This document shows, in pieces, positions 49,901 through 56,918 of a stretch of DNA of 64,000 bases. This DNA is from Pseudomonas quercus (GTDB lineage: Bacteria; Pseudomonadota; Gammaproteobacteria; Pseudomonadales; Pseudomonadaceae): NCBI RefSeq assembly GCF_012033695.1, contig NZ_JAAVJI010000001.1, positions 248,001 to 312,000 on the forward strand. The letters are read 5' to 3'. Below the pieces are notes generated by a model. That model was given only the letters and a program-made list of their open reading frames with translations. It was not told the DNA's origin and ran no database searches. The position numbers were made by a program, and so were the translations under genes. Positions within the stretch are counted from its first letter, which is position 1, and every line of letters begins with the position of its first letter.

Positions 49901-50304
49901 GCGAATTCGCGCTGCGCTGGCCGGGCACGGGCGAGAGCACCTTGCCCGCGGACCTGCAGGCGTACCTGGCGCGGCTGACCCAGTGCTGCCGCAACAACAT
50001 CGCCAGCATGGCAGGCTTCGTGCCGCCACGGCTGGCGACCACGCCGGTACAGGTGTTCATGGCCTCTCAACCCAACCCCTATGGCATCGGTACGGCGTGG
50101 GCACCGGAGGCACTCAAGGCCGCCTGGCAAGCGTTGCTGCCGCGCCTGGAGGGCTGGCAGCCCATGGCCACCGACCACTACGGCATCGTGGCAGGCCCCT
50201 GGGTACAGCGCATCGCCCAGGCCATCAGCCGCCAGCACCTCGTCGACACACCTGTTCAAGAACGCCCGTTTAGTGGCAACTCTATTTTCCATTCCCACAG
50301 GTAA
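40993..50304 (+). CDS. Hybrid NRPS-PKS, A-T-C-A-T-KS-KR-ACP-TE, no acyltransferase
   Basis: 3103 residues. A5 (18-505) with code DAFFLGATFK, in the Val/Ile group, and carrier (GGDSL, about 560); C (621-1060, HHILVDG); A6 (1072-1570) with code DVQFIAHVIK, the Pro type, and carrier (GATSL, about 1622); KS (1683-2115) with Cys1837 in AACGGSL, His1973 in EAHGTGT and His2011 in GHLGAAAG; then linker remnants but no AT (no GHSxG anywhere between 2115 and 2480); KR (2483-2680, GGSGGIG, Ser near 2610, Tyr in LDYAATNALLD); ACP (GADSL, 2777); TE (2847-3090, GWSFGA). The protein starts with its own loading A-T and ends with its own TE, so it can work alone: aliphatic residue, Pro, C2 unit, beta-hydroxy acid. 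Malonyl loading must come in trans. Confidence 0.92.
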   Translation: MTGLHAAPSRSHANLLGRFAEQVRHQPDALAVIDPAGNLTYGQLAQSSDRIARNLQAQGVTRGQAIALALPRSWQWVAAILGALKAGATVVPLDTASPPERRERMLADAACIGLLGLDEVPTEPLPPGVWYLGMDALLDAPADPPVPVPEGFAEVMFLFYTSGSTGTPKAVEVGERGLLRLAAPAGYIQINPGDRFACVSNPAFDACSFELWAPLLNGGACVIITEQALLDAHCLADTLNAHGVHTLFVTVALFNTLTAEWPGCFAGQRQVLIGGEQVSAAAVKAWYAANPHSTCQLFNAYGPTECTTFALCYPIPRAFNGSTVPIGWPLPETGLQVLDTHGQPVAPGEAGELYLSGSGLARGYRLRPAETAQAFVERATPGGDAERLYRTGDQVRIGDDGAVHYVGRLDRQVKVRGFRIEPGEIEQCLEACPGVAQAYVCTQRQAAEDHHVLAFVVPNEEALTYASFTAHVRAHLAPYMRPHRVYTLASLPLTANGKVDRTALLAQAVTPWHEHTAGPGVAAVSLDLTFPLGWLLDQAQQRLSQPALGPEDDWLGSGGDSLSALRLRSAIRDRWERDLPITALLSEPFTALAARLAPQADIRETGYPPPPVAQGATLAPASAEQRRLWLIQQRYPDSTAYHVPLALRLCANLDLIALEQALNLLVQTQPALRTYFAQGEEGLDQVVAEQGAVCQRLAAGRFTESNWPAFARLVFGTPFDLAQPTLFQAYLLPVADGRPVLLLHVHHILVDGWSLNLLFEALAGVYQQVLAGRPHLSPRPAPSLSTLEFAQWQQRWQATETYQTQRQALAQWQRRQPAPSPALIPLHGDGPTAVLLRQPLGASRSAALEGFCARHRMTRYEVLLAVFSWSLYAVAGTRRPRVASPVANRPLAAFEPVVGMLANTVLVPHDLDPELALSEQLRRGVATSRQVMALQDVMLGDLVEDLAGDTRAGASEPLFDFMFVMENTDYAVLDAGSSSLGATLAFPAALHAKCPLTLTVVGQGTHLESWWEYQCSYFDAAQVQALDAQLHHGLDQLLHAPHSRLGDLIGPYRQGLPAASEGKAQAAPFSHVADWFAYQAQATPHALAIVSRTEQVTYARLDQLADTLAARLLRQCPLPSDAAAPAPVVVLLEASLEHVVTLLALARLNLTAVPLDPAYPVAAQRQVLAQAQACCVLYSAATEAALAALGPVPCPSLSVDLSAPAEAFQRSGEGATRPLYTLFTSGSTGTPKGVQVAHYTLCNLLHWQQGEGGLGAAAATLQFSMLSFDVSFQEVFSTLCGGGCYHLITPRWRQDAEALLTYLVEARIERLFLPCVALQHLAQTAVRRGLYPTALREVITAGEQLLCNEPLRTWFSGLPHARLFNHYGPTETHVISAWRLTGPARDWPLRAPIGQAVANARLILVDAKDRPVPPGRRGQLLVSGPMVSACYLNAPDLNASRFIRREGRDGVDSLYYRTGDLAWADAHGCLHYVGRDDQQIKLSGHRLELGQVEAALMHAPGVVNAVVALYGEPARLTAYLQVENDATTAQALDLHVARHLPAQVRIDQYRRLAHWPRTPSGKVDRKALAGLGEVMAHDPAQGRVASPPTNATALEQQLIALFQDVVGRDIGLHETFFEAGATSLGLMRLQARCNQVLLTPVAMADLFEHVTIRRLAAHLNATQAPSLAEQPAAAQAVPGAQPLAIIGMAVNVAGAPNLAAFWDMVRSGTLGIEHFTAPEGYVGARSQLDGMLAFDPEYFGISRQEARLMDPQQRHLLMACVQALEHAGMVPGDAQRIGLIASGGEATYFQQMLKQAGPGDLPDGFQMALHHDKDYLATKAAYHLGLTGPAMSVQAACGGSLIATHLASALLRQGDADVMLAAGVLIDPTLVDGYRYRPQHIFSKDGLCRPFSEDASGTIGASGYGVVVLKPLAQAQADGDRVYGVLEATALNNDGHGKMSYTAPSVAGQRGVIREALHRAGVSGADIGYVEAHGTGTLLGDPVEVAALRSAFGAAPVGHCALASVKSQIGHLGAAAGVVGLIRATLAVYHGLIPPNLGFSRLNPQVDMDGSPFYVPTEARAWAGTQRRLAGVSSFGIGGTNAHAIVGQPPEATPMAASLDVVPCLVVSAHSRTALLRDLDALEAYVRAHPECQGALMQYLHKGRPAQRWRVAAEHIPGHPWPQFTDVREVMPTGTRVNSTDFTPAELVAAWYAGASIEWPGHAAPPPWDLPPSSFDLEDYRFKASAASEPGEPVSTDGAPSRLPLSAWFYQRQWQRVCRLAPQAPEGRRPLLVVCAAEPLAPSLRVELQAVYQRVVQACPGATFEAVDADDYRFDPANPQAVTDLLDALALTPGTPLDWLHALPMCVTGAVGETSLAAAQWACLDTPSALLQSWGQQARQAHLRLWFMSWQACPVDGQVARPELAALAGPNEVIPQEYAVRCHWVDWPTEHLADHGPALATLLSAPESRPRRMAVRNGYLWQPRLVPSPLPAGAPSAHALPQAGTFLVLGGSGGIGMSLCQYLLREPGRRVILLSREGQVPAALVCHGSRVEALKADLGDLARWPQVLDTLGQREETLAAVIHAAGVGAGSLIRLRDPVHMRNAMAAKTHGVLAVEALIARFAPQAVVYCSSMSALLGGVGHLDYAATNALLDGFAHYQAPEDAGSHRLCIDWDIWREVGMAVGASTSDAAHQQHLTVGLSVEEGCEVFERAMAAGLPQVLVSTTALEVARRFYPSRPVSMAAPAQVEQGLPGAASDAEPSQPSQGDAVALRLHGCLCQWLGVDDLAEDANLYELGADSLTLLDLIDELQSATGETFQLSQFSPQVSLGEVLALVSAAHGQVAPTVQEGWDHAVLLDPWQAGDGRQWLYLVHPVGGDVQAYRELVANLDPALGVCVIADPALRLPELPAISLEERARVYLAAIQARHPQGATWQVAGWSFGAWVAQALCAQAAEAGFTPSGLYLIDPPAPDAGKELATIDEHSIEQVFQREFALRWPGTGESTLPADLQAYLARLTQCCRNNIASMAGFVPPRLATTPVQVFMASQPNPYGIGTAWAPEALKAAWQALLPRLEGWQPMATDHYGIVAGPWVQRIAQAISRQHLVDTPVQERPFSGNSIFHSHR

Positions 50305-50310
50305 GCCACC

Positions 50311-51180
50311 ATGGACCCATCAGCCCTTGCAGCCATCGAACGTATCGCCGGAGCGCCGCGTGCGCCCTACCACAGCCTGGGCATTGAGCGGCTGACCCCC
50401 GTCATTGGCGCCGAGGTCACCGGTATTGACCTGTCCCAGCCCCTGAGCGAGGCGCAGTTTGCCGAGGTTCACCGGGCGTTGCTCGAAAACCACGTGCTGG
50501 TGTTCCGGGACCAGCACCTCACGGTGGAGCAGCACAAGGCCTTCAGCCGACGGTTCGGCACCCTGCGGGCGCTACCGTTGGAGGACATTGACGGGGAGGA
50601 CCCGGAGCTGGTTGTGATCCGCGCCAATGCCCATTCACGCCACGTGGCTGGGGAGGCCTGGCACACCGACGGCACGGCCGACCTGGAGCCCTCCATGGGG
50701 TCCTTGCTGTACGTGAAGGAAACACCGGCCATTGGGTGCGGCGGCGATACCCTGTTCGCCAACATGCACCTGGCACTGGACATGCTGTCACCCGCGTTGC
50801 AGGGGTTTCTACAGGGGCTGACGGCGATTCACGATGGTGAGCTGCCGTGGAAGGGCTTTACACCCCCGCCGGGTTTGCCCAAGACCGAGCACCCGGTGGT
50901 CGTAAAACACCCGGAAACCGGCCGCCCGCTGCTGTTCGTGAATTCGGGCTTTACGTCCCGCATCGTTCAGTTGGCACCCGTCGAAAGCCAGGCGCTGCTC
51001 AAGCTGCTGTTCGACGCGGTCGCCCATGAACCGGTGCTGCATTGCCGTGTGCGGTGGGCGCCCAACACCTTGGTGATGTGGGACAACCGCTGTACCCAGC
51101 ACCATGCGGTCTGGGACTATTTCCCGCATTCGCGTTATGGCGAGCGGGTGACGGTGCTGGGCACCCGCCCTATGGCCTGA
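50311..51180 (+). CDS. TauD/TfdA-family Fe(II)/2-oxoglutarate dioxygenase
   Basis: 289 residues. The facial triad is visible: His and Asp in AWHTDGTA (near residue 117) and a distal His in QHHAVWDYFP (near 264), with the oxoglutarate-binding Arg in GERVTVLGTRP. GIDLSQPL and VLVFRDQHL are typical of the family. It starts 6 bp after the NRPS-PKS stop, so it belongs to the operon and probably hydroxylates the product or a carrier-bound residue. In detoxin/rimosamide clusters a TauD-like enzyme accompanies the proline-extending NRPS-PKS, which makes the proline-derived part the first candidate. A taurine catabolic role is unlikely in this context. Confidence 0.9.
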   Translation: MDPSALAAIERIAGAPRAPYHSLGIERLTPVIGAEVTGIDLSQPLSEAQFAEVHRALLENHVLVFRDQHLTVEQHKAFSRRFGTLRALPLEDIDGEDPELVVIRANAHSRHVAGEAWHTDGTADLEPSMGSLLYVKETPAIGCGGDTLFANMHLALDMLSPALQGFLQGLTAIHDGELPWKGFTPPPGLPKTEHPVVVKHPETGRPLLFVNSGFTSRIVQLAPVESQALLKLLFDAVAHEPVLHCRVRWAPNTLVMWDNRCTQHHAVWDYFPHSRYGERVTVLGTRPMA

Positions 51181-51192
51181 GCGCCTGTTGCG

Positions 51193-52428
51193 TCAAGGGG
51201 CTGGGACCGTTTCCGGAGTGGCTGCGCTGCCTCTAAGCACCCGGTAGCCCAGCACCCCAATAGGTACGCAGGCTAATGCCAGCAGCGAGAACCAGGCCAT
51301 GCCGCCAACGTGGGTGATGGCCAAGGCCCCCAGCCAAGGTGAGAGGGCTGCCCCCAAGCCGGCCAGCATCGAAATCCCGATAAAGCTCCCGCGCATGCCG
51401 GCGGGCGCCAAGCGGTCGATCAAGGTGCCGAACAAAGGCATCACCACGATCTCCGCCATGGTGGCAAACACCACCGCGAGCATCAGGCCTGCCCACCAGG
51501 CCTCCATGTTCGCAGCGATCAACCCATGGGCGACCATCATGCAGGCCAGGGCGATCACGTAGGCCGTTTTGTCTGCCAGGGCAATCAACCGTGGCATTAG
51601 CCACACGTGAACCACCAGCACCACCCCCGCATTGGTCATGCTCATCAGGGCAATCAGGTGGTTGATGTCAGGGGCTTTAAGTTGCAGCAGATGAAAGGTG
51701 AGTGGCTCGTCCAACTGCGCGTACAGCAGCACCAGGAAGAAATTCAGGGCGATGATGGCCAACAACAAGCGGCTACCTAAAACGGCCCTCAGCACCTGCG
51801 CCAAGGGGGCAGAGGCGGCTTTGGCAGGCTGGCCGTGACGTCGCCGCGTTGCACTGAAGATCGCACAGGCCAACACCGCGTTGGCACATACGGCAATGGC
51901 AAAGACACCGTCATTGGCGTGGTTGGCAAACCACAGCCCCGCCAGTGGCCCGATGGCGGCCGCACAGTTGATCAGGTAATAGCGGACATGGAACACGAAG
52001 GTACGCTGTGCATCCGTGTTAAGGGTGTCGCTTAACAGCACTCTTAACAGCGGTTCGAGCACGCTTTGCGCCAAGGCAAAAATGATGATCGCCATAAAAT
52101 AACTGGCCTGGCTGGGCTGCAAGCCCATCAGCCCATAGCCGCCCATGCACAGTGCGCACCCGGCCAGCATCAAGTGGCGCACGTTGAGGCGGTCACCCAG
52201 CACGCCGCTGAGCGGCGCCAGTGCGATAGACAGTACGGCACCCAGTGCGACCTGGGCGCCGATGTCGGTGAGCGGCGTGCCGAAGCGCGTATGCATGGAC
52301 ACAGCAATGAAGGGCCAGATCATGAACGACGCGGTACGCGCTATAGCCATGGCCACGAGCAGCCGCAGGGTGGAATGGGGCAGGGCACGCACGCTACTCC
52401 AGGTGCCGGAAGGGGAAAGCTGAGTCAT
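51193..52428 (-). CDS. MFS efflux transporter next to NRPS operon
   Basis: 411 residues with about twelve membrane segments. The loop motif GVLGDRLNVRHL after helix 2 marks the drug:H+ antiporter type of MFS; TLIDRLAPAGMRG is the second-half equivalent. It converges on the TauD gene with only 12 bp between stops and is downstream of the GNAT gene (30 bp gap) on the minus strand. The position suggests export of the peptide product or self-resistance. Confidence 0.85.
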   Translation of the reverse strand: MTQLSPSGTWSSVRALPHSTLRLLVAMAIARTASFMIWPFIAVSMHTRFGTPLTDIGAQVALGAVLSIALAPLSGVLGDRLNVRHLMLAGCALCMGGYGLMGLQPSQASYFMAIIIFALAQSVLEPLLRVLLSDTLNTDAQRTFVFHVRYYLINCAAAIGPLAGLWFANHANDGVFAIAVCANAVLACAIFSATRRRHGQPAKAASAPLAQVLRAVLGSRLLLAIIALNFFLVLLYAQLDEPLTFHLLQLKAPDINHLIALMSMTNAGVVLVVHVWLMPRLIALADKTAYVIALACMMVAHGLIAANMEAWWAGLMLAVVFATMAEIVVMPLFGTLIDRLAPAGMRGSFIGISMLAGLGAALSPWLGALAITHVGGMAWFSLLALACVPIGVLGYRVLRGSAATPETVPAP

Positions 52429-52458
52429 CGAACCTCGCGCCGGGCGGCCGGTGGGGAG

Positions 52459-52986
52459 TCAGGCGCGGTGCGTGCCCAGGTGGTAGTGATAGATCAGGTC
52501 GTCGAACCACTGGTCACCGATCTGGTAGGCGTGGGGCTCGCGGTGGTGGAACACGAAACCGCACTTTTCCAGCACACGACAGGACGCCACATTGCCGTCG
52601 GTGACCGTGGACTCAAGGGTCTCAAGCCCGATGGATGCGGCGTAGTCCATGATCGCCTGGCGGCAGACCGTGCCATAACCTTTGCCTTGATGTTCGGGCA
52701 GCAGCAGGGTGCCCACCTCGGCATGGCCGGGGCGCAGGATGCAAAAGCCGGTTACGCCTATGTCCTGGCCCGTGGCCGTATCGGTAGCCACCAGGCACAA
52801 CCAGTGGTCCGACGCCGGCGACCAGGCGGGCAGACGATGGTCGAACCCCTGGCGTATGCGTGCTTCGTCGATGTCACCGAACACGTACTCCATGGTCTTG
52901 GGCTCGCGATGAAGCCGCAGGAACAAGGGCCAGTCGGCCTCCACCAGGGTGCGAAAGCTCAAGCCACCGGTACGTAGGTTCAACAT
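52459..52986 (-). CDS. GNAT-family N-acetyltransferase
   Basis: 175 residues from the ATG at 52986, chosen for AAGGGG six bases upstream; the frame runs 21 codons further but without a ribosome binding site. RimJ/RimL-type GNAT: FRTLVEADWPLFLRLH at the start, the acetyl-CoA-binding VGTLLLPEHQGKGYGT and NVASCRVLEKCGFVF. It forms a probable two-gene unit with the MFS exporter. N-acetylation of the peptide, for resistance or maturation, is an attractive but unproven role; a ribosomal protein or tRNA target is the alternative. Confidence 0.85.
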   Translation of the reverse strand: MLNLRTGGLSFRTLVEADWPLFLRLHREPKTMEYVFGDIDEARIRQGFDHRLPAWSPASDHWLCLVATDTATGQDIGVTGFCILRPGHAEVGTLLLPEHQGKGYGTVCRQAIMDYAASIGLETLESTVTDGNVASCRVLEKCGFVFHHREPHAYQIGDQWFDDLIYHYHLGTHRA

Positions 52987-53102
52987 CCACTGCCCCTTGG
53001 AAGAGAAAGATCGAGAGAAGGTTGTAAGCGTTACCGAAGGGAAGATCAATGTTTATCGGAGGCGGTTGGCTGACCCTGGATGCACGCATCACAGGGAAAT
53101 CG

Positions 53103-55022
53103 TCAAGCCGAGTATTTAGCCCCCGTGAACGCCTCCGGGTCCTGGGCCTGGTACTTTTTCATCCGCCGCCACAAGGTGGTGGTGCTGATCTTCAGTAGCC
53201 TGGCAGCTTCTTCGCGGTTGCCACGCACGCTCGCCAAGGTCCTGAATAGCACCTCCCGCTCACTGGCGCCATTGTTATCAAGCAGGGTTGAGGCACCTGG
53301 GCCAGGCAGGTCTTCCAGCGCCTCTTCCAACCAGGCGCCCGTGAAGGCTCGGCCCTGACTCATTACGGCCAGGCGCTCGACAATGTTGCTCAGTTGGCGA
53401 ATGTTCCCCGGCCACTGGCTGGCGGTCAGCCGGGCCAGCAAAGTGTCACTGAGCATGGCGGGTGGCAGGCCAAACTGTTTGAACAGGTGCGCTGTAAGTA
53501 CGGGGATGTCATGGGGGCGTTCACGCAGCGCGGGCAATTGCAGTTTCAGTACGCAGATACGGTAGAAGAAATCCTCACGGAACAACCCTTGCGCTACCAA
53601 GTGCGTGAGCCGCTTGTTGCTCGCGGTGATGATGCGGATGTCTACCGGCGTGACTTTGTCATCGCCTATGCGTACCACCTTGCGTTCCTGCAGCGTACGC
53701 AGCAATTTGAGCTGAATGTCGGCCGATGTTTCGCTGATCTCGTCGAGAAAGATCGTGCCCGTATGGGCCATTTCAAACACCCCGGCCTTACCCTCACTCA
53801 GCGCCCCGGTGAAGGCGCCTTTCACATAACCGAACAGCTCGCTCTCCAGCACCCCAGGTGCGAAGGCTGCGCAGTTGATCGCTACGAACGGGCCAAGCCG
53901 ACGCCGAGAAGCGTTGTGGATGCTCTGTGCGAACAACTCCTTCCCAGTGCCGGTCTCGCCTTCGATCATGACGGTGCTGTCAACCGATGCGAAGGTCTGT
54001 GCCAGCTGCTTGGCCTTGAGCAGCGCCGGGCTGTTGCCAATGATGGCGTCAAAGGTGTTTTCGGCAACATGCTGGCGGGCCTGCTGGCGTCGCATTTTCT
54101 GCTCCATCGCCTGGATTTCGGTCTGTTTCTGCAAGGTGGCGACCGCGCCGATCACGTCCTCGCCCAAGGTGATGGGCGCGATGCTCAGGGTCAATGACAA
54201 GCGGCCCACTTTGGTCAAGGCCCCGCGCACCGTGCAGGCTTTTCCCAGAACGCGCTCGAAGTAATCCTGCGGCAGCCGGCCGGCCAGGGTATCGCCACAG
54301 GCCAGCCCGCCCAGGTACTGCGTGGCAACGCTGTTCATGTTGGTGATGATGCCTGCGCTGTCGATGCTGAAGATCCCTTCGGACACGCAGTTGAGGATCG
54401 ACTGGATCATCTCGTAGCGGCGCTGGAGTTCCAGGCGTTTGTGCAGCCGCTCTTCCTCGATGCGCAGCAGGTGTAGCGCTTCGTCAATGGCATCGAGCGC
54501 GGCATCGGCGTCCGCCTCGGACATCACGTACTGCACGCCTCGGCATTTGACCGCGCGCTCAAGGGACAGCCCCCCGATGGCTACTTCAATGCCATCGGCG
54601 CGTACCTGATCCAGTTGGGCCTCTGTGGCCTGCGCACTGCCAAAAGGGTCGATGGGGTAGATGGCCACCGTCGGCATAAAGGCCCGCGCCTTCTTCAGGA
54701 TCGTGGCGTAGCCATCAGACGTCGCGAGGAAGGCGATCTTGTCCGACAGCGCCTGTGCCTTGTGGTAAGCGTTCACGCAATCGAAGAACGTGTGACGTAC
54801 TTCAACGATGGGCACCTGCAGCTGTTCGCGCAACACACTGGCCGTTTTGCCGCGGCTGATAAGCACGCTGGCGCCATCCGCGATAAGCCGTTTGGCCATT
54901 ACCACTGCTTCATGCTGGGTCGCCTCTACGACGGATACGCTCAAGCCACGCACCGATAGCGCCTGGTTCATCACGGTGGTCAGGGTGGTGGAAGGGGAAA
55001 TGATCGCGAGCTTACCTAGCAT
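53103..55022 (-). CDS. PrpR-like sigma54-dependent activator
   Basis: 639 residues. An N-terminal PrpR-N sensor domain (1-185, KRLIADGASVLISRG) is followed by a short coiled coil, PAS domain (about 205-300, SILNCVSEGIFSIDSAG), AAA+ domain with Walker A GETGTGKE (355-362) and the sigma54 contact GAFTGA (402-407), and a C-terminal Fis-type HTH (NREEAARLLKISTTTLWRRMKK). It is divergent from a three-gene operon that has a clear -24/-12 promoter, so it almost certainly activates that operon. PrpR itself senses 2-methylcitrate; the PrpR-N domain fits a small organic acid as inducer. Confidence 0.92.
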   Translation of the reverse strand: MLGKLAIISPSTTLTTVMNQALSVRGLSVSVVEATQHEAVVMAKRLIADGASVLISRGKTASVLREQLQVPIVEVRHTFFDCVNAYHKAQALSDKIAFLATSDGYATILKKARAFMPTVAIYPIDPFGSAQATEAQLDQVRADGIEVAIGGLSLERAVKCRGVQYVMSEADADAALDAIDEALHLLRIEEERLHKRLELQRRYEMIQSILNCVSEGIFSIDSAGIITNMNSVATQYLGGLACGDTLAGRLPQDYFERVLGKACTVRGALTKVGRLSLTLSIAPITLGEDVIGAVATLQKQTEIQAMEQKMRRQQARQHVAENTFDAIIGNSPALLKAKQLAQTFASVDSTVMIEGETGTGKELFAQSIHNASRRRLGPFVAINCAAFAPGVLESELFGYVKGAFTGALSEGKAGVFEMAHTGTIFLDEISETSADIQLKLLRTLQERKVVRIGDDKVTPVDIRIITASNKRLTHLVAQGLFREDFFYRICVLKLQLPALRERPHDIPVLTAHLFKQFGLPPAMLSDTLLARLTASQWPGNIRQLSNIVERLAVMSQGRAFTGAWLEEALEDLPGPGASTLLDNNGASEREVLFRTLASVRGNREEAARLLKISTTTLWRRMKKYQAQDPEAFTGAKYSA

Positions 55023-55068
55023 GGGAAGGCCTTGAGTTCACACGGGGGTGACTTTCACGCTAGGCAGA

Positions 55069-55086
55069 ATTGAAAGCTTTTGCAAT
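55069..55086 (+). promoter_or_regulatory. Candidate activator binding site
   Basis: Imperfect palindrome ATTGAAAGCTTTTGCAAT, matching at ATTG/CAAT and the adjacent A/T pairs, centred about 105 bp upstream of the -24 element. This is a usual distance for a sigma54 enhancer site; a second TTGAAAG occurs at 55090-55096. Confidence 0.45.
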
Positions 55087-55182
55087 GAGTTGAAAGGTAA
55101 TGACACTTCACAGTCTATGGTGGCTGGCTGAGCGCCTCTGCAAGCCTATGACTGTAAAGCGTTTTTATAGGCTCCTCCTGTC

Positions 55183-55198
55183 TGGCACAGACCTTGCC
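55183..55198 (+). promoter_or_regulatory. Sigma54 (-24/-12) promoter
   Basis: TGGCAC-AGACC-TTGCC matches the RpoN consensus TGGCAC-N5-TTGCW almost perfectly, with the GG and GC pairs correctly spaced. It lies 41 bases ahead of the ATG at 55239 and faces the divergent PrpR-like activator gene. Confidence 0.9.
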
Positions 55199-55238
55199 AC
55201 TTCCTTGGCTACAACAACACGAACAAGGAAAACCATGC

Positions 55239-56141
55239 ATGGACCTCGTATTTATCGGGTTTGGTGAGGCCGCCTTCCACCTTTCGCTGGGGTTGCGTAC
55301 CCAGAGCACGCTAAGCATCGGCACCTTTGATGCTAACGTTGACGATCCCCAGCGCGGTGCCCTTATTCACGAACGTGCCACACAGACCCAGGTCATGGTA
55401 TTCGCTTCCTTGGAAGCGGCCTGCCAAAGCGCCCGTTTCGTGGTTTGCCTGACCAGTGCCAGCAGCGCGCTGGGCCTGGCTGAGCGGGTTATGCCTTTGC
55501 TAAAGGCTGGGCAAACCTACGTGGACATGAACTCAGCTGCGCCCACCGTCAAGCACGCTATCAACGCGCTGCCCAGGGCTGCGGGCGTCAGCTTCTGTGA
55601 CGCTGCTGTCATGGGCACTGTGCCTGGCAATAACCACCGTGTGCCCATGCTGCTGGCGGGCGATGGCGCTGAGGCCTTCAACGCCGCCTTTGCCCCTTAT
55701 GGTATGCGCCTACGTGTTTTGCCAGGTGAAGCGGGTGCCGCCTCGGCCATCAAGATGCTTAAAAGCATTGTGATGAAAGGCCTGCCGCAATTGCTGCTGG
55801 AGGCTTTTCAGGCGGCTGAGACCTTTCACGTGCTGGACACCCTGGTCGAGTCTCTTGGGGAGTCGCTCAACGGTAAGACCGTCGAGCAACTGGCCAACAC
55901 CTTTACCGCGCGGACGTTGATTCACGCCAAGCGGCGCAGTGACGAAATGGACGATGTGGTTGCTACCCTCGAAAGCGCGGGTGTGGACGCTGCCATGTCC
56001 AGGGCTTGTCAGGCTCAACTGGAGAAACAGGCTGCCAGGGATTGGGGCACGGTCCTTGGCCCGAACGCCAGCGAAATGGACTATCGCACCGCCATCCAGC
56101 ACCTGGTCAAACATTCCGAGGGCACTGCCAATGAACACTGA
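55239..56141 (+). CDS. DUF1932 NAD(P)-dependent dehydrogenase
   Basis: 300 residues from the ATG at 55239; earlier in-frame starts fall at the -12 promoter element and are excluded. Beta-hydroxyacid dehydrogenase family: N-terminal Rossmann motif VFIGFGEAAFHLS, YVDMNSAAP as the substrate signature, FCDAAVMGTVPG, the catalytic Lys in SAIKMLKSIVMKG, and a C-terminal DUF1932 helical domain. It would oxidise a 3-hydroxy acid with NAD(P). First gene of the sigma54 operon; the next gene starts inside its last codons (11-base overlap). Confidence 0.85.
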   Translation: MDLVFIGFGEAAFHLSLGLRTQSTLSIGTFDANVDDPQRGALIHERATQTQVMVFASLEAACQSARFVVCLTSASSALGLAERVMPLLKAGQTYVDMNSAAPTVKHAINALPRAAGVSFCDAAVMGTVPGNNHRVPMLLAGDGAEAFNAAFAPYGMRLRVLPGEAGAASAIKMLKSIVMKGLPQLLLEAFQAAETFHVLDTLVESLGESLNGKTVEQLANTFTARTLIHAKRRSDEMDDVVATLESAGVDAAMSRACQAQLEKQAARDWGTVLGPNASEMDYRTAIQHLVKHSEGTANEH

Positions 56142-56835
56142 ACACTATCTGCCACTGCCTGAACTTATTCCCGATGCCGTGCTGGCACGCTTTCGCAAAC
56201 TCAGCCCGGCACAGCTGTGCGACGGCATGGCGAAGCTGGGCATTGCTCGCAATGGTGCAATGGACGCCGACCTGATGCCGCTGGATGAACGCAAGGTGAT
56301 GCTGGGCACAGCCTGCACCGTGGACACGGAAGACGGGGACAACTTTCCCATCCATGTGGCGGTGTACCAGGGCCAGCCCGGCTACGTGCTGGTGGTGGCT
56401 GGAAAAAGCTACCCTGGCCGCGCGTACATTGGTGACCTGATGGCCGGCGCCGCCCAAGCGGTGGGCCTTGCGGGCCTGGTCATTGACGGCTGTGTCAGGG
56501 ACAAAGTGCCTCTGGCTGAACTGGACATACCGGTCTACGCCAAAGGCTTTATGCAGCGCAGCCCAGGCAAGCAAGGCCCTGGCAAAATCAACACCACGGT
56601 CAACTGCGCGGGGGTAGAAGTGGCTGCAGGTGACCTGGTGTTCGGTGATTATGACGGCGTTACCGTAGTGCCGCGCGCGCGTTTGCTGGAAGTGCTTGAG
56701 GCCTCGGAGAAGAAAAGCACCTACGAAGCCCAGCGCCGCCACGTGATCGACGAGTACATTCGCTGCCGCAACAGCGGCGAGCCGTTGCCAGCGCTGGCAC
56801 CTGATTGGGTCACGCAGTTGCTACAAGGCCAGTAA
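56131..56835 (+). CDS. RraA-family aldolase/decarboxylase-like protein
   Basis: 234 residues from ATG 56131. The RraA/HMG-CHA aldolase fold is recognised by LSPAQLCDGMAKLG, VAGKSYPGRAYIGDLMAGAAQ, GLVIDGCVRDKVPL and the FGDYDGVTVVP region, with the Gly-Asp loop and Arg-Asp metal site of the class II pyruvate aldolases (4-hydroxy-4-methyl-2-oxoglutarate aldolase, oxaloacetate decarboxylase). Together with the dehydrogenase it suggests oxidation of a hydroxy acid followed by retro-aldol cleavage to pyruvate or oxaloacetate. The longer frame starting at 55939 overlaps the dehydrogenase and is rejected. Confidence 0.85.
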   Translation: MNTEHYLPLPELIPDAVLARFRKLSPAQLCDGMAKLGIARNGAMDADLMPLDERKVMLGTACTVDTEDGDNFPIHVAVYQGQPGYVLVVAGKSYPGRAYIGDLMAGAAQAVGLAGLVIDGCVRDKVPLAELDIPVYAKGFMQRSPGKQGPGKINTTVNCAGVEVAAGDLVFGDYDGVTVVPRARLLEVLEASEKKSTYEAQRRHVIDEYIRCRNSGEPLPALAPDWVTQLLQGQ

Positions 56836-56918
56836 CTTACTTACGGGCTCGGTGTATACGCCCAGCCCCAGCAACACCTGCTGCACTCTAAATAAAAATA
56901 ATAGGTGGAGATGTTCAG

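Noticed and set aside
50311..51180. Taurine dioxygenase (tauD) of sulfur metabolism
   Set aside because: It has no tauABC neighbours and is 6 bp from the NRPS-PKS stop; a tailoring role fits better.
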